Origin: Corynebacterium yonathiae
GTDB lineage: Bacteria; Actinomycetota; Actinomycetes; Mycobacteriales; Mycobacteriaceae
Reading direction: 5' to 3'
Length of the DNA stretch: 64,000 nucleotides
Assembly: GCF_022288805.1 (NCBI RefSeq)
Contig: NZ_JAKOPM010000008.1
Location: 38,459-102,458 of the forward strand
Shown here in pieces: positions 27,391 through 35,270 of this stretch. A model generated the notes under the pieces. It worked only from the letters and a program-made list of their open reading frames with translations. It had not been told where the DNA came from and did no database searches. Position 1 is the stretch's first letter. Each line of letters begins with the position of its first letter. The position numbers and the translations under genes were made by a program.

Positions 27391-28407
27391 ATGTCTAGTA
27401 CTGGTAGCATCAGTGCATCCCCCGACGGCCTTTTGATGGCCCTCATTCAGTACCCCGTCCCCGTGGTTAACACCCCAGAGGACGTCCAAGCCAGCGTGGA
27501 TGAAATCTGCCGCATGGTTGCCTCCACCAAGGCGGGTTATCCAGATCTTGACCTCATTGTCTTCCCGGAATATTCTTCCTCCGGTCTCAATACCAAGATT
27601 TGGTCTTATGATGAATTCCTCATTGGTCTCGATGATCCCAAGGTAGATCAGTTCAAGCAGGCTTGTAAGGAAAATAACATTTGGGGCGTCTTCTCCATCA
27701 TGGAGCCCAACCATGAGGAAGGAAAGCCGCCATTTAATACCGCGATCATCATCAACTCCGATGGCGAAATTGCGCTGCACTACCGCAAGCTCCAGCCATG
27801 GACTCCCATCGAGCCTTGGTATCCGGGCGATTTGGGTATGCCGGTTTGCGACGGCCCCAAGGGCTCCAAGCTTGCAGTGAATATCTGCCACGACGGTATG
27901 TTCCCTGAGCTGGCACGCGAAGCCGCATACAAGGGTGCCAATGTTTATATCCGAATTTCTGGTTACTCCACGCAGCCCCAGGATCAGTGGATCATGACCA
28001 ATAAGACCAATGCCTTCCAGAACCTGATGTTTACCGCTTCGGTGAACCTGGCTGGCTATGACAACACCTTCTACTACTTCGGTGAAGGCAATATCTGCAA
28101 TTACGATGGCCACATGATTTCTGAGGGGCACCGCAACCCGGGTGAAATCGTCACCGCCGAAATCTTCCCAGAATTGGCCGACAAGGCGCGCATCAATTGG
28201 GGCCTTGAAAACAACATCTTCAACCTGGGCAACCGCGGGTACGTTGGCTACCCCGGCGGCAAGACCGAAAACTATCTCACCTGGGTCGAGGACCTGGCCA
28301 AGGGCGAATACAAGCTCCCTTGGGCTGACGACGTCCGCATCAAGGACGGCTGGAAGTACTACCCAGACGGCCCGCAGCTTGGCCCGCTGCCGGACGAGTT
28401 TAAGTAA
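27391..28407 (+). CDS. amiF: Formamidase (nitrilase superfamily)
   Basis: This 338-residue enzyme closely resembles bacterial AmiF formamidases, which hydrolyse formamide to formate and ammonia. The Glu-Lys-Cys triad is visible in [10 protein letters not shown] (near 60), YRKLQPW (near 133) and ICHDGM (near 167). The block [12 protein letters not shown] and the [20 protein letters not shown] segment are formamidase/aliphatic amidase hallmarks. GATAGGAG provides a ribosome-binding site. No transporter or urease genes are adjacent; the gene has its own promoter region and terminator. Confidence 0.93.
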   Translation: MSSTGSISASPDGLLMALIQYPVPVVNTPEDVQASVDEICRMVASTKAGYPDLDLIVFPEYSSSGLNTKIWSYDEFLIGLDDPKVDQFKQACKENNIWGVFSIMEPNHEEGKPPFNTAIIINSDGEIALHYRKLQPWTPIEPWYPGDLGMPVCDGPKGSKLAVNICHDGMFPELAREAAYKGANVYIRISGYSTQPQDQWIMTNKTNAFQNLMFTASVNLAGYDNTFYYFGEGNICNYDGHMISEGHRNPGEIVTAEIFPELADKARINWGLENNIFNLGNRGYVGYPGGKTENYLTWVEDLAKGEYKLPWADDVRIKDGWKYYPDGPQLGPLPDEFK

Positions 28408-28426
28408 GCTTTACTAATCTAGCCGC

Positions 28427-28463
28427 AAGCCCTGCACCCGTTTCGACGGGCGCGGGGCTTTGA
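28427..28463 (+). terminator. Terminator of amiF
   Basis: AAGCCC(T)GC and GC(G)GGGCTT arms enclose an inner ACCCGTTTCGACGGG hairpin, ending in CTTTGACGTTGTT. It may also serve the convergent lipoprotein gene. Confidence 0.7.
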
Positions 28464-28500
28464 CGTTGTTCAGCGTGCGGTCTTTTACCTGCTAATACTC

Positions 28501-29067
28501 TTAGCCTTCTACGGCACCTGTATCGGCAAAGGCTGGAGTATCTAACACAGCGTCATACTCTGGTGTGTACCCAGCATCTACGTCGCCATAGTCATTAAAC
28601 GAATCTGAATCTGACGGTGGAAGGCCTCCATTGCACAGTTCAGCCCATTCCTCGGGGTACTTATACCGGCCGTCTAGACTGCCGCACACTCCTTCTGCAC
28701 GTACAGATCGGCGATGAGCGGGGGTGTCGCATAGCTCTGTGGGCCTTTCCGTGCCGTCAGAAAATGTACCGATGATGGTCAGGTTTCCTGGATCGCAATA
28801 CAGTAACTCCGGCTCCGCAGCCGCAGCCTCGGCCTGGGTTTCCGGCTCGGGAGCAACGCTATGTGCAGGTTTTTCAGCCACGCTCTCTTCGCTGCTGCTG
28901 GTAGCGGCAGAAGAGGCCGTACTCGAAGAACTGGTGGCGGTCGAAGAAGAGGTCGTCGAAGAGGTAGCGCTCGTCTCCGGTGATGTTTCAGAATCGGGCG
29001 AAGAGCACGCGGAGAGGAAGAGAGTGAGTGCAACGCCCACAAATAGGGCAGGGGACTTGCGGGGCAT
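28501..29067 (-). CDS. Putative lipoprotein with Ser/Thr-rich linker
   Basis: This 188-residue protein has a signal peptide ending in LSAC (Cys near residue 21), then a linker of about 50 residues almost entirely Ser, Thr, Ala and Glu, then a small globular domain with four cysteines (LYCDPGN, ELCDTPAH, GVCGSLDG, ELCNGGL) that could form two disulfides. This layout fits a wall-exposed lipoprotein. No family is recognised. The gene is divergent from era. Confidence 0.75.
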   Translation of the reverse strand: MPRKSPALFVGVALTLFLSACSSPDSETSPETSATSSTTSSSTATSSSSTASSAATSSSEESVAEKPAHSVAPEPETQAEAAAAEPELLYCDPGNLTIIGTFSDGTERPTELCDTPAHRRSVRAEGVCGSLDGRYKYPEEWAELCNGGLPPSDSDSFNDYGDVDAGYTPEYDAVLDTPAFADTGAVEG

Positions 29068-29207
29068 GAAGGGGCCTTTCGGAGAGTGAGCACGGTGTGT
29101 GCTGGGAAGAGAGGTTTCTTCACAGATTAGCGCTATGTCGTGTCACCGGTGCGATTTGACCGTGAACTAATCGGAGATCTTGACTCTGTGGGCTATTATT
29201 GCGGGTA

Positions 29208-30245
29208 ATGAGTTCTGATTTTGATGCACAGTTTGATGCGGCATTCGAGGGTCTTCCGGAAGACCCTGATGATGCCGTGCCGGAAGACGCCGAGAATGCG
29301 GCCGCCCCGCTTGATTATTCGCAGTACACCGATACTCCTGAGGGATTCCGTTCCGGCTTCGTGTCCTTTGTCGGCCGCCCGAATACCGGTAAATCGACGC
29401 TGACCAATGCCCTGGTAGGCCAAAAGATTGCGATCACAGCCGACCAGCCGGAGACCACCCGCCACACCATCCGTGGCTTGGTACACCGCGAAGACGCCCA
29501 AGTTATCGTCGTGGATACGCCGGGCCTGCACCGCCCACGCACCCTGTTGGGCGAGCGCCTTAACGAGGTAGTCAAGGATACCTATGCCGATGTGGATGTT
29601 ATCGGCTTGACCATTCCGGCCGATGAGAAAATCGGCCCGGGTGACCGCTGGATTTTGGAAAACGTGCGCTCCATTGCGCCGAAGACGCCGATTATCGGCA
29701 TCGTCACCAAGCTGGATAAGGCCAGCAAGGACCAAGTAGGTGCCCAGCTTCTGGCCCTGCACGAGCTACTTACCCAAGATGATCCGAATGCGGTAGTCAT
29801 TCCGGTGTCCTCCAAGGAAGGTGTGCAGCTCGATGAGCTCGTGCAGGTTATCGTGGATCACCTGCCAGAAGGCCCGAAGTTCTACCCGGATGATCACATC
29901 ACTGATGAGGGCCAGGAAAAGCGCATCGAGGAACTCATTCGTGAGGCCGCATTATCCGGCTTGAAGGCGGAACTGCCGCACTCGGTGGCAGTACAAGTAG
30001 ACGAGATGCTGCCATCGCGCACCCGCGAGGGGGTATTGGATATCCACGCCATTTTGTATTTGGAGCGGCCTGGCCAAAAGCGCATTATTGAGGGCAAGGA
30101 TGGTTTGCGGTTCCGCCGCATTGTGGGCAATGCCCGCAAGGAAATAATTCAGCTGCTGGGCCAGAACGTCTACCTAGACTTGCGCATTAAAGTGTTGAAA
30201 AATTGGCAGTCTGACCCGAAGTCACTGGGCAGGCTCGGTTTCTAA
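29208..30245 (+). CDS. era: GTPase Era
   Basis: Era is an essential GTPase that binds 16S rRNA during 30S assembly. G1 (GRPNTGKST, about 55-63), G2 (TTRHT), G3 (DTPGLHRPR) and G4 (TKLD) are intact, and the C-terminal KH domain holds the IVGNARKEI motif. The protein is about 345 residues, with an acidic N-terminal extension of about 45 residues before the G domain. ATG 29208 lies 8 bases after TATTAT and has no ribosome-binding site, so a leaderless mRNA is likely. Confidence 0.94.
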   Translation: MSSDFDAQFDAAFEGLPEDPDDAVPEDAENAAAPLDYSQYTDTPEGFRSGFVSFVGRPNTGKSTLTNALVGQKIAITADQPETTRHTIRGLVHREDAQVIVVDTPGLHRPRTLLGERLNEVVKDTYADVDVIGLTIPADEKIGPGDRWILENVRSIAPKTPIIGIVTKLDKASKDQVGAQLLALHELLTQDDPNAVVIPVSSKEGVQLDELVQVIVDHLPEGPKFYPDDHITDEGQEKRIEELIREAALSGLKAELPHSVAVQVDEMLPSRTREGVLDIHAILYLERPGQKRIIEGKDGLRFRRIVGNARKEIIQLLGQNVYLDLRIKVLKNWQSDPKSLGRLGF

Positions 30246-30251
30246 GCAGAT

Positions 30252-30968
30252 ATGCGCGAGAACTATCGTGACCGCGCAGTGGTCATTCGAACCTACGATT
30301 TTGGCGAGGCCGATCGCGTCATTGTCCTGCTCACCCGCGATCACGGCCTTGTGCGCGCGGTGGCCAAGGGTGTGCGACGCGCCAAGTCGCGCTTTGGCTC
30401 GCGCCTGCAGCTCTTCGTCAACCTTGATGTCCAGCTGTATGTGGGCAAAAATCTAGCCACCATTTCCCAAGCGGATACGGTGGATTACTTTGGCGCGCGC
30501 CTCATCGAGGACTATGAGCGCTACACGGCAGCCTGCGCGGTGCTGGAGTCAGCCGAGCGCCTTGCGTTCGCCGACGCCGCCCATGACCCCTACCTCTACG
30601 AATCCGTTACCGCGACTTTGGGGCGGCTGCAAACCGCGGACCCAACCATGACGTTGGATGCCTTTTTGCTGCAGGCAATGGCGCATGCCGGTTGGGCGCC
30701 GAGCCTCTTTAACTGTGCCCAGTGCAACCGGCCAGGTCCACACCACGCCTTTCATCCGGCAGTTGGTGGGGCGGCGTGCCACGAATGCCGGCCTCCGGGT
30801 GCCGCGGAGGTGGATCCGGAGACCCTACATCACCTGTGGCTTTTAGAGCATAATTATCCGACGAATCCCACGAATGCCCAAAAGCAGGAGGGGCATCGCC
30901 TAGCGCGGGCGCACCTGCAGTGGCACATGGAGCGCAATGTTTCCGCATTGCAGGTTATGGAGCAGTAG
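30252..30968 (+). CDS. recO: DNA repair protein RecO
   Basis: This 238-residue RecFOR mediator loads RecA onto SSB-coated DNA. It has the N-terminal OB fold (VVIRTYDFGEADRVIVLLT, with KGVRRAKSRFGSRLQLF) and a C-terminal zinc site (CAQCNRPG ... CHEC). It lies 6 bases after era and 10 before uppS, in an operon-like array. No Shine-Dalgarno sequence is obvious, so translation may be coupled to era. Confidence 0.92.
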   Translation: MRENYRDRAVVIRTYDFGEADRVIVLLTRDHGLVRAVAKGVRRAKSRFGSRLQLFVNLDVQLYVGKNLATISQADTVDYFGARLIEDYERYTAACAVLESAERLAFADAAHDPYLYESVTATLGRLQTADPTMTLDAFLLQAMAHAGWAPSLFNCAQCNRPGPHHAFHPAVGGAACHECRPPGAAEVDPETLHHLWLLEHNYPTNPTNAQKQEGHRLARAHLQWHMERNVSALQVMEQ

Positions 30969-30978
30969 AATATAGCCC

Positions 30979-31734
30979 GTGATTACGCCAGATCCGAACC
31001 GCACTTTGACCCCGCCGAATATCCCGGACGAGTTCATGCCTCGCCATATCGCGCTGGTCATGGACGGCAATGGCCGCTGGGCTCAAGAAAAAGGCATGAA
31101 GCGCACCGAGGGGCATAGGCGCGGCGAAGCCGTGCTTCTTGACGTCGTCGATGCCTGCCTTGCCGCCGGCGTTCCTTACCTTTCTGCCTACGCGTTCTCC
31201 ACCGAGAATTGGCGCCGCAGCCCCGAGGAGGTCCGCTTCCTTATGGGCTTTAACCGCGATGTGCTGCGCCGCCAGCGTGAGTGGCTCAATGAGCGCGGCG
31301 TGCGCGTGGTGTGGGCTGGGCGCCGCCCGCGCCTATGGCGCTCAGTGATTAAGGAGCTTGAGGCTGCCCAAGAGCTGACCAAGGATAACACCAAGATGAC
31401 CTTGGCCATGTGCGTGAACTACGGCGGTAGGGCAGAGCTGGTGGATGGTTTCCGGGACATCGCCAAGCAGGTTGCAGCCGGCGAGCTCAACCCGCGCGAT
31501 ATTAAGGAAGAAACCATCGCGCAGCATCTCTATGATCCGGGCATGCCGGATGTGGATCTCTTCCTGCGCCCGTCCGGGGAGAAGCGCACCTCGAACTTCC
31601 TGTTGTGGCAGTCCGCGTATGCGGAGATGATTTACCAGGATAAGCTCTTCCCAGATTTCACTCCCGAGGATCTCTTTGCGGCCATCGAGGAATACGCGCG
31701 GCGCGACCGCCGTTTCGGTGGCGTTAAGAAGTAA
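30979..31734 (+). CDS. uppS: Isoprenyl (undecaprenyl/decaprenyl) diphosphate synthase
   Basis: This 251-residue cis-prenyltransferase makes the polyprenyl diphosphate carrier for wall synthesis. It carries [11 protein letters not shown] with the catalytic Asp, the [10 protein letters not shown] segment, [10 protein letters not shown] and the C-terminal [19 protein letters not shown] block. The GTG 30979 lies 7 bases after TAGAAT, so it may also be transcribed as a leaderless message. Corynebacteria have two paralogues; next to era and recO this is probably the C50 decaprenyl-type enzyme. Confidence 0.9.
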   Translation: MITPDPNRTLTPPNIPDEFMPRHIALVMDGNGRWAQEKGMKRTEGHRRGEAVLLDVVDACLAAGVPYLSAYAFSTENWRRSPEEVRFLMGFNRDVLRRQREWLNERGVRVVWAGRRPRLWRSVIKELEAAQELTKDNTKMTLAMCVNYGGRAELVDGFRDIAKQVAAGELNPRDIKEETIAQHLYDPGMPDVDLFLRPSGEKRTSNFLLWQSAYAEMIYQDKLFPDFTPEDLFAAIEEYARRDRRFGGVKK

Positions 31735-31833
31735 GGCGAAGCACCAAAGCGGTGTGCGTTAATATCTCAGGGAGGAAAATATTCTCGATTGACCAAGAAA
31801 AGTGGCGTGACGCGTTGCCACTGAGTGCCGCAC

Positions 31834-31867
31834 AAGAAAACCCCAGGCTCTGGGGGAGAGACTGGGG
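31834..31867 (-). terminator. Terminator downstream of zur
   Basis: On the minus strand CCCCAG and CTGGGG arms with an inner loop are followed by GTTTTCTTG, 40-70 bases past the zur stop. Confidence 0.7.
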
Positions 31868-31906
31868 CTAGGGGAGGAGCGGCTTCGCTAGGCGGAGTGA
31901 GGATGC

Positions 31907-32326
31907 TTAAGCGGAAGCGGCGCAGTCGCTGCAGATGCCGAAGACTTCGGCGTCGTGACCGGTGAGCTCGAAGCCGTAGTCCGCGGCCACGGAGGTTGCC
32001 CACTTTTCAATGGGCCCACCGTCGATCTCCTCGGTGCGGCCACACTTGGTGCACACCAAGTGGTGGTGATGGGCGTCGGTCTCGCAGTGGCGATAAAGGG
32101 TTTCGCCATTGGGCATGTGGAGTGCGTCCACTGCATCGATATCGGTCAGGGACTGCAGGGTGCGGTACACGGTTGTCAGGCCCACCTTTTCCTCGCGCTC
32201 CTGGAGCTCGTGATAGATCTCCTTGGCGGAGGCGAATTTCTCCATGTCCCGCAGCACTTCGACGACTGCGGTGCGCTGCTTGGTATTGCGCGCTCCTAGT
32301 TTGGGAATACTGTCGTGTAAAGCCAT
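31907..32326 (-). CDS. zur: Fur-family zinc regulator Zur
   Basis: This regulator of about 139 residues represses zinc uptake genes when zinc is bound. It has an N-terminal winged helix (NTKQRTAVVEVLRDM) and the Fur-family zinc site HHHHLVCTKCGRTEEID, with a second Cys pair, ICSDCAA, at the end. In corynebacteria zur follows an ArsR-family gene, as here. A palindromic AT-rich sequence overlaps its translation start region, suggesting autoregulation. ATG 32326 is favoured because MALHDS fits family starts. Confidence 0.92.
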   Translation of the reverse strand: MALHDSIPKLGARNTKQRTAVVEVLRDMEKFASAKEIYHELQEREEKVGLTTVYRTLQSLTDIDAVDALHMPNGETLYRHCETDAHHHHLVCTKCGRTEEIDGGPIEKWATSVAADYGFELTGHDAEVFGICSDCAASA

Positions 32327-32329
32327 GAC

Positions 32330-32345
32330 CATAATATTATCAATT
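32330..32345 (-). promoter_or_regulatory. AT-rich palindrome at the zur start, Fur/Zur-box-like
   Basis: ATAATATTAT at 32331-32340 is a perfect 10-bp palindrome. Read on the minus strand it sits in TTGATAATATTATGGTCATG, where TTGATAAT resembles a Fur/Zur half-site and ATTATGGTCA a weaker second half. It also contains a TATTAT-like -10 box just before the zur ATG. Confidence 0.4.
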
Positions 32346-32399
32346 CTTTTTCAACAACTGCATGCTCAGGCGGCTTTATATGCGCGGCGAAGGGGTGGG

Positions 32400-32690
32400 C
32401 TAGGAGGCGATCCTTGCGGCGTCGGCAAGCAAGTCCAAAACTCGTGGGGCAATGAGCGAGTAAGTTACCTCGCGGCCGCTGCGCTCGGAATCAACAATGC
32501 CCGCCTGCTTGAGCACGCGCAGGTGCTGGCTAATAAGCGGCTGGGACTTGCCGGTGGCCTTAACTAGCTCGTGCACGAAGTGATCGCGCTCGGCCAGGCG
32601 GGAGATGATGGCAATGCGTAGGGGCGAATCGAGGGCAGCGATCACGCCGGCGGCCGCAGAGCTATTAATCGCCGTATCAGTGGTCGTCAT
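32400..32690 (-). CDS. ArsR-family transcriptional regulator
   Basis: This winged-helix regulator of about 96 residues has the ArsR core (SPLRIAIISRLAERDHFVHELVKATGKSQPLISQHLRVLKQAG abbreviated: LRIAIISRL, QPLISQHLRVL, and the wing RSGREVTYSL). No CxC metal motif is present in the recognition helix, so any metal site would be elsewhere. In C. glutamicum the gene before zur is a zinc-linked ArsR regulator, making the same role likely. I chose ATG 32690 because GAAGGTGA lies 8 bases upstream. Confidence 0.88.
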   Translation of the reverse strand: MTTTDTAINSSAAAGVIAALDSPLRIAIISRLAERDHFVHELVKATGKSQPLISQHLRVLKQAGIVDSERSGREVTYSLIAPRVLDLLADAARIAS

Positions 32691-32874
32691 AGGGAATGTC
32701 ACCTTCAATTAAATAACTATTACCTGTCGGGCACCCTTATATTACCCGATGTGTGCAATAGCTCGTATATATTTCAAATTAAATTCATGCCCCAATCCCA
32801 CCGCAGGAGAGTGCTACGGGTTAGACTGAACGAGATTGTCAAGACTGTCCCCTACCAGAGGAGTCCGAAAACTT

Positions 32875-34254
32875 ATGGCATCCGTCATCGATACCGTTGT
32901 AAACCTGTGTAAGCGCCGCGGCTTGGTCTACCAGGCAGGTGAAATTTACGGCGGTTCCCGCTCCGCGTGGGACTACGGCCCTCTTGGTGTAGAGCTCAAG
33001 GAAAACATCAAGCGCCAGTGGTGGCGCCACATGGTCCAGTCCCGCGCGGACGTTGTGGGTGTAGATACCTCCGTCATCCAGCCGCGCCAGGTCTGGGTAT
33101 CCTCCGGCCACGTTGAAGTTTTCTCTGACCCGCTGGTGGAATCCCGCCACACTGGTAAGCGCTACCGCGCCGACCACCTCATTGAAGCTTATGAGGAAAA
33201 GCACGGCCACGAGCCGGAAAACGGCCTGGCAGATATCAATGACCCGGAAACCGGCCAGCCGGGCGACTGGACCGAGCCGAAGGCATTCTCTGGCCTGCTC
33301 AAGACCTTCTTGGGCCCAGTAGACGACGAGCAGGGCCTGCACTACCTGCGCCCGGAGACCGCACAGGGCATCTTCGTTAACTTCAAGAACGTGATGACCT
33401 CCTCGCGCATGAAGCCGCCGTTTGGTATTGCGAATATTGGCAAGTCCTTCCGCAATGAAATTACCCCGGGCAACTTCATCTTCCGCACCCGCGAGTTCGA
33501 GCAGATGGAGATGGAGTTCTTCGTTAAGCCGGGCGAGGATGAAGAGTGGCACCAGTACTGGATCGATGACCGCTACAACTGGTACGTCGACCTCGGCATC
33601 AAGGAAGAAAACCTGCGCCTATACGAGCACCCGAAGGAAAAGCTCTCCCACTACTCCAAGCGCACCGTGGACGTTGAGTACGCCTTTGGCTTCAAGGGCT
33701 CCAAGTGGGGCGAGCTGGAAGGCGTGGCCAACCGCACGGACTATGACCTGTCCGTACACGCCAAGGGCTCGGGCGAGGACCTGTCCTACTACGACCAGGC
33801 CAATGACGAGCGCTGGATCCCGTACGTCATCGAGCCGGCCGCCGGCCTGGGCCGCTCCATGATGGCCTTCCTGGTTGATGCCTACGATGAGGAAGAAGCT
33901 CCCAACGCCAAGGGCGGCACTGATAAGCGCGTGGTTCTGCGCCTGGACCGCCGCCTGGCGCCGATCAAGGTAGCCGTACTTCCGCTGTCGAAGAAGGAAG
34001 AACTTTCTGAGCCTGCCCGCAAGCTGGCCGATAAGCTGCGCGCTCACTGGAACGTGGACTTCGATGTCTCCGGTGCCATCGGCCGCCGCTACCGCCGCCA
34101 GGATGAGATCGGTACCCCGTTCTGCGTCACCTTCGACTTCGACACCCTCGATGATGACGCCGTGACCGTGCGCGAGCGCGACACCATGGAGCAGGAGCGC
34201 GTGAAGCTCGATGACCTCGAGGCCTACCTCGCTGCTCGCCTGATTGGGTGCTAA
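32875..34254 (+). CDS. glyS: Glycine-tRNA ligase (homodimeric, class II)
   Basis: This enzyme of about 459 residues charges tRNA-Gly. It has the N-terminal [19 protein letters not shown], class II motif 1 region, motif 2 ([25 protein letters not shown]) and motif 3 ([12 protein letters not shown]), plus a C-terminal anticodon-binding domain ([11 protein letters not shown]). ATG 32875 is chosen because AGAGGAG lies about 11 bases upstream and homology starts at MASVIDTVV. The single-subunit type is normal for actinobacteria. Confidence 0.95.
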   Translation: MASVIDTVVNLCKRRGLVYQAGEIYGGSRSAWDYGPLGVELKENIKRQWWRHMVQSRADVVGVDTSVIQPRQVWVSSGHVEVFSDPLVESRHTGKRYRADHLIEAYEEKHGHEPENGLADINDPETGQPGDWTEPKAFSGLLKTFLGPVDDEQGLHYLRPETAQGIFVNFKNVMTSSRMKPPFGIANIGKSFRNEITPGNFIFRTREFEQMEMEFFVKPGEDEEWHQYWIDDRYNWYVDLGIKEENLRLYEHPKEKLSHYSKRTVDVEYAFGFKGSKWGELEGVANRTDYDLSVHAKGSGEDLSYYDQANDERWIPYVIEPAAGLGRSMMAFLVDAYDEEEAPNAKGGTDKRVVLRLDRRLAPIKVAVLPLSKKEELSEPARKLADKLRAHWNVDFDVSGAIGRRYRRQDEIGTPFCVTFDFDTLDDDAVTVRERDTMEQERVKLDDLEAYLAARLIGC

Positions 34255-34256
34255 GG

Positions 34257-34766
34257 ATGCATTACACCAGCTGGGATCGCTCTGACCGCGCAAAACCCGT
34301 GCTCTTGGCCGAGGATGGCCCGGAGCAGTTGGGCGTATTCTCGGAGCATTCCGCGGAGGTGGACGGCCACTTCTGGCGCACTGAGGTCAGCGATCTAGGC
34401 GCCTCTGCCACGCTTGCCGACGGCTCCATCTACCGCCTCGCCGGCCGCCCCGGCCGCGATAAGTGCCTAGAGGCATCGCTCAACGGCCGCACTTTTCACT
34501 TCATCAATGAAAACAGCGGCGACTGGATCATCGATGATGTCGATGATGAAAAGGTAGGGCAGTTCTCCGCGCGAAACTCCGGCGTGCGCAAGTCCATCCT
34601 CGAATTCGAGCACGATGCCGAAGGCCTGACCACCGCCGAGATTGCCGGTTTGAGCTGGTTTACTCGCGTCATCCTGGACGCTAACACCCAAGGCAAAGCC
34701 TGGGCTTGGATCATTACCTTGGTCCTAGCATCCATTGTTGCCATCTTCGCGCTTTTCATCTTCTAA
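34257..34766 (+). CDS. Hypothetical protein with C-terminal membrane anchor
   Basis: This protein of about 169 residues has an acidic soluble domain rich in beta-prone segments and one hydrophobic helix of about 20 residues at the extreme C-terminus (AWIITLVLASIVAIFALFIF). It should be tail-anchored facing the cytoplasm. It starts two bases after the glyS stop (ATG 34257, or GTG 34248 overlapping glyS) and its stop overlaps the next ATG, so the three genes form one translational run. Family not recognised. Confidence 0.7.
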   Translation: MHYTSWDRSDRAKPVLLAEDGPEQLGVFSEHSAEVDGHFWRTEVSDLGASATLADGSIYRLAGRPGRDKCLEASLNGRTFHFINENSGDWIIDDVDDEKVGQFSARNSGVRKSILEFEHDAEGLTTAEIAGLSWFTRVILDANTQGKAWAWIITLVLASIVAIFALFIF

Positions 34767-35212
34767 TGACTGTGCAGTGGGCTTGGCGCGCGGACGTGCT
34801 CACCAACGCCGCAGGGGAGCAACTGGCTTCCGTGCGCGATGGTGAGCTCACCACCGCGGGAGGAGAGCACCTTTCCCTAGAATCCTCGCTGGATTCCTCC
34901 TCCCCGCGCTTTTTCCTGCGCGCGCAGACCGCGGCGGGCGCGGGCGAGGAATTCGCGGTCTCCCAGGCCGGGATTACCGTCACCCGCCTGCGTGCGGTCT
35001 GCGGGGAGCGCGAGTACCTGCTGGAGCGACGCAATCCATTCCGCCGCGAGCGCCGCATCGTGGCCCGCGGCACCGGCGTCGAGGTCGCGCACACCGCGCC
35101 GGCCGGCGCGGGCCTGCGCGTGAGCGTGGGCGAACTGCCCGAGCTAGACGCCATTTTCTTGAGCTACGCCTGCGCGCTTCTCGACGCCACCCCGCGCACC
35201 CTGCGCACCTAG
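34766..35212 (+). CDS. Hypothetical protein coupled to the preceding gene
   Basis: This protein of about 148 residues is predicted soluble and beta-rich, with basic patches (LLERRNPFRRERRIVARG). The pattern of short strands and the wording of its first half resemble the domain of the preceding protein, hinting at a duplicated domain without the anchor. Start ATG 34766 overlaps the preceding TAA by one base. No family is recognised. Confidence 0.65.
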   Translation: MTVQWAWRADVLTNAAGEQLASVRDGELTTAGGEHLSLESSLDSSSPRFFLRAQTAAGAGEEFAVSQAGITVTRLRAVCGEREYLLERRNPFRRERRIVARGTGVEVAHTAPAGAGLRVSVGELPELDAIFLSYACALLDATPRTLRT

Positions 35213-35270
35213 TTCGGCGCAATCAACGAAGGCGCCGCCCACGGAGTGAGGCGGGGTGGGCGTTGCGCTG

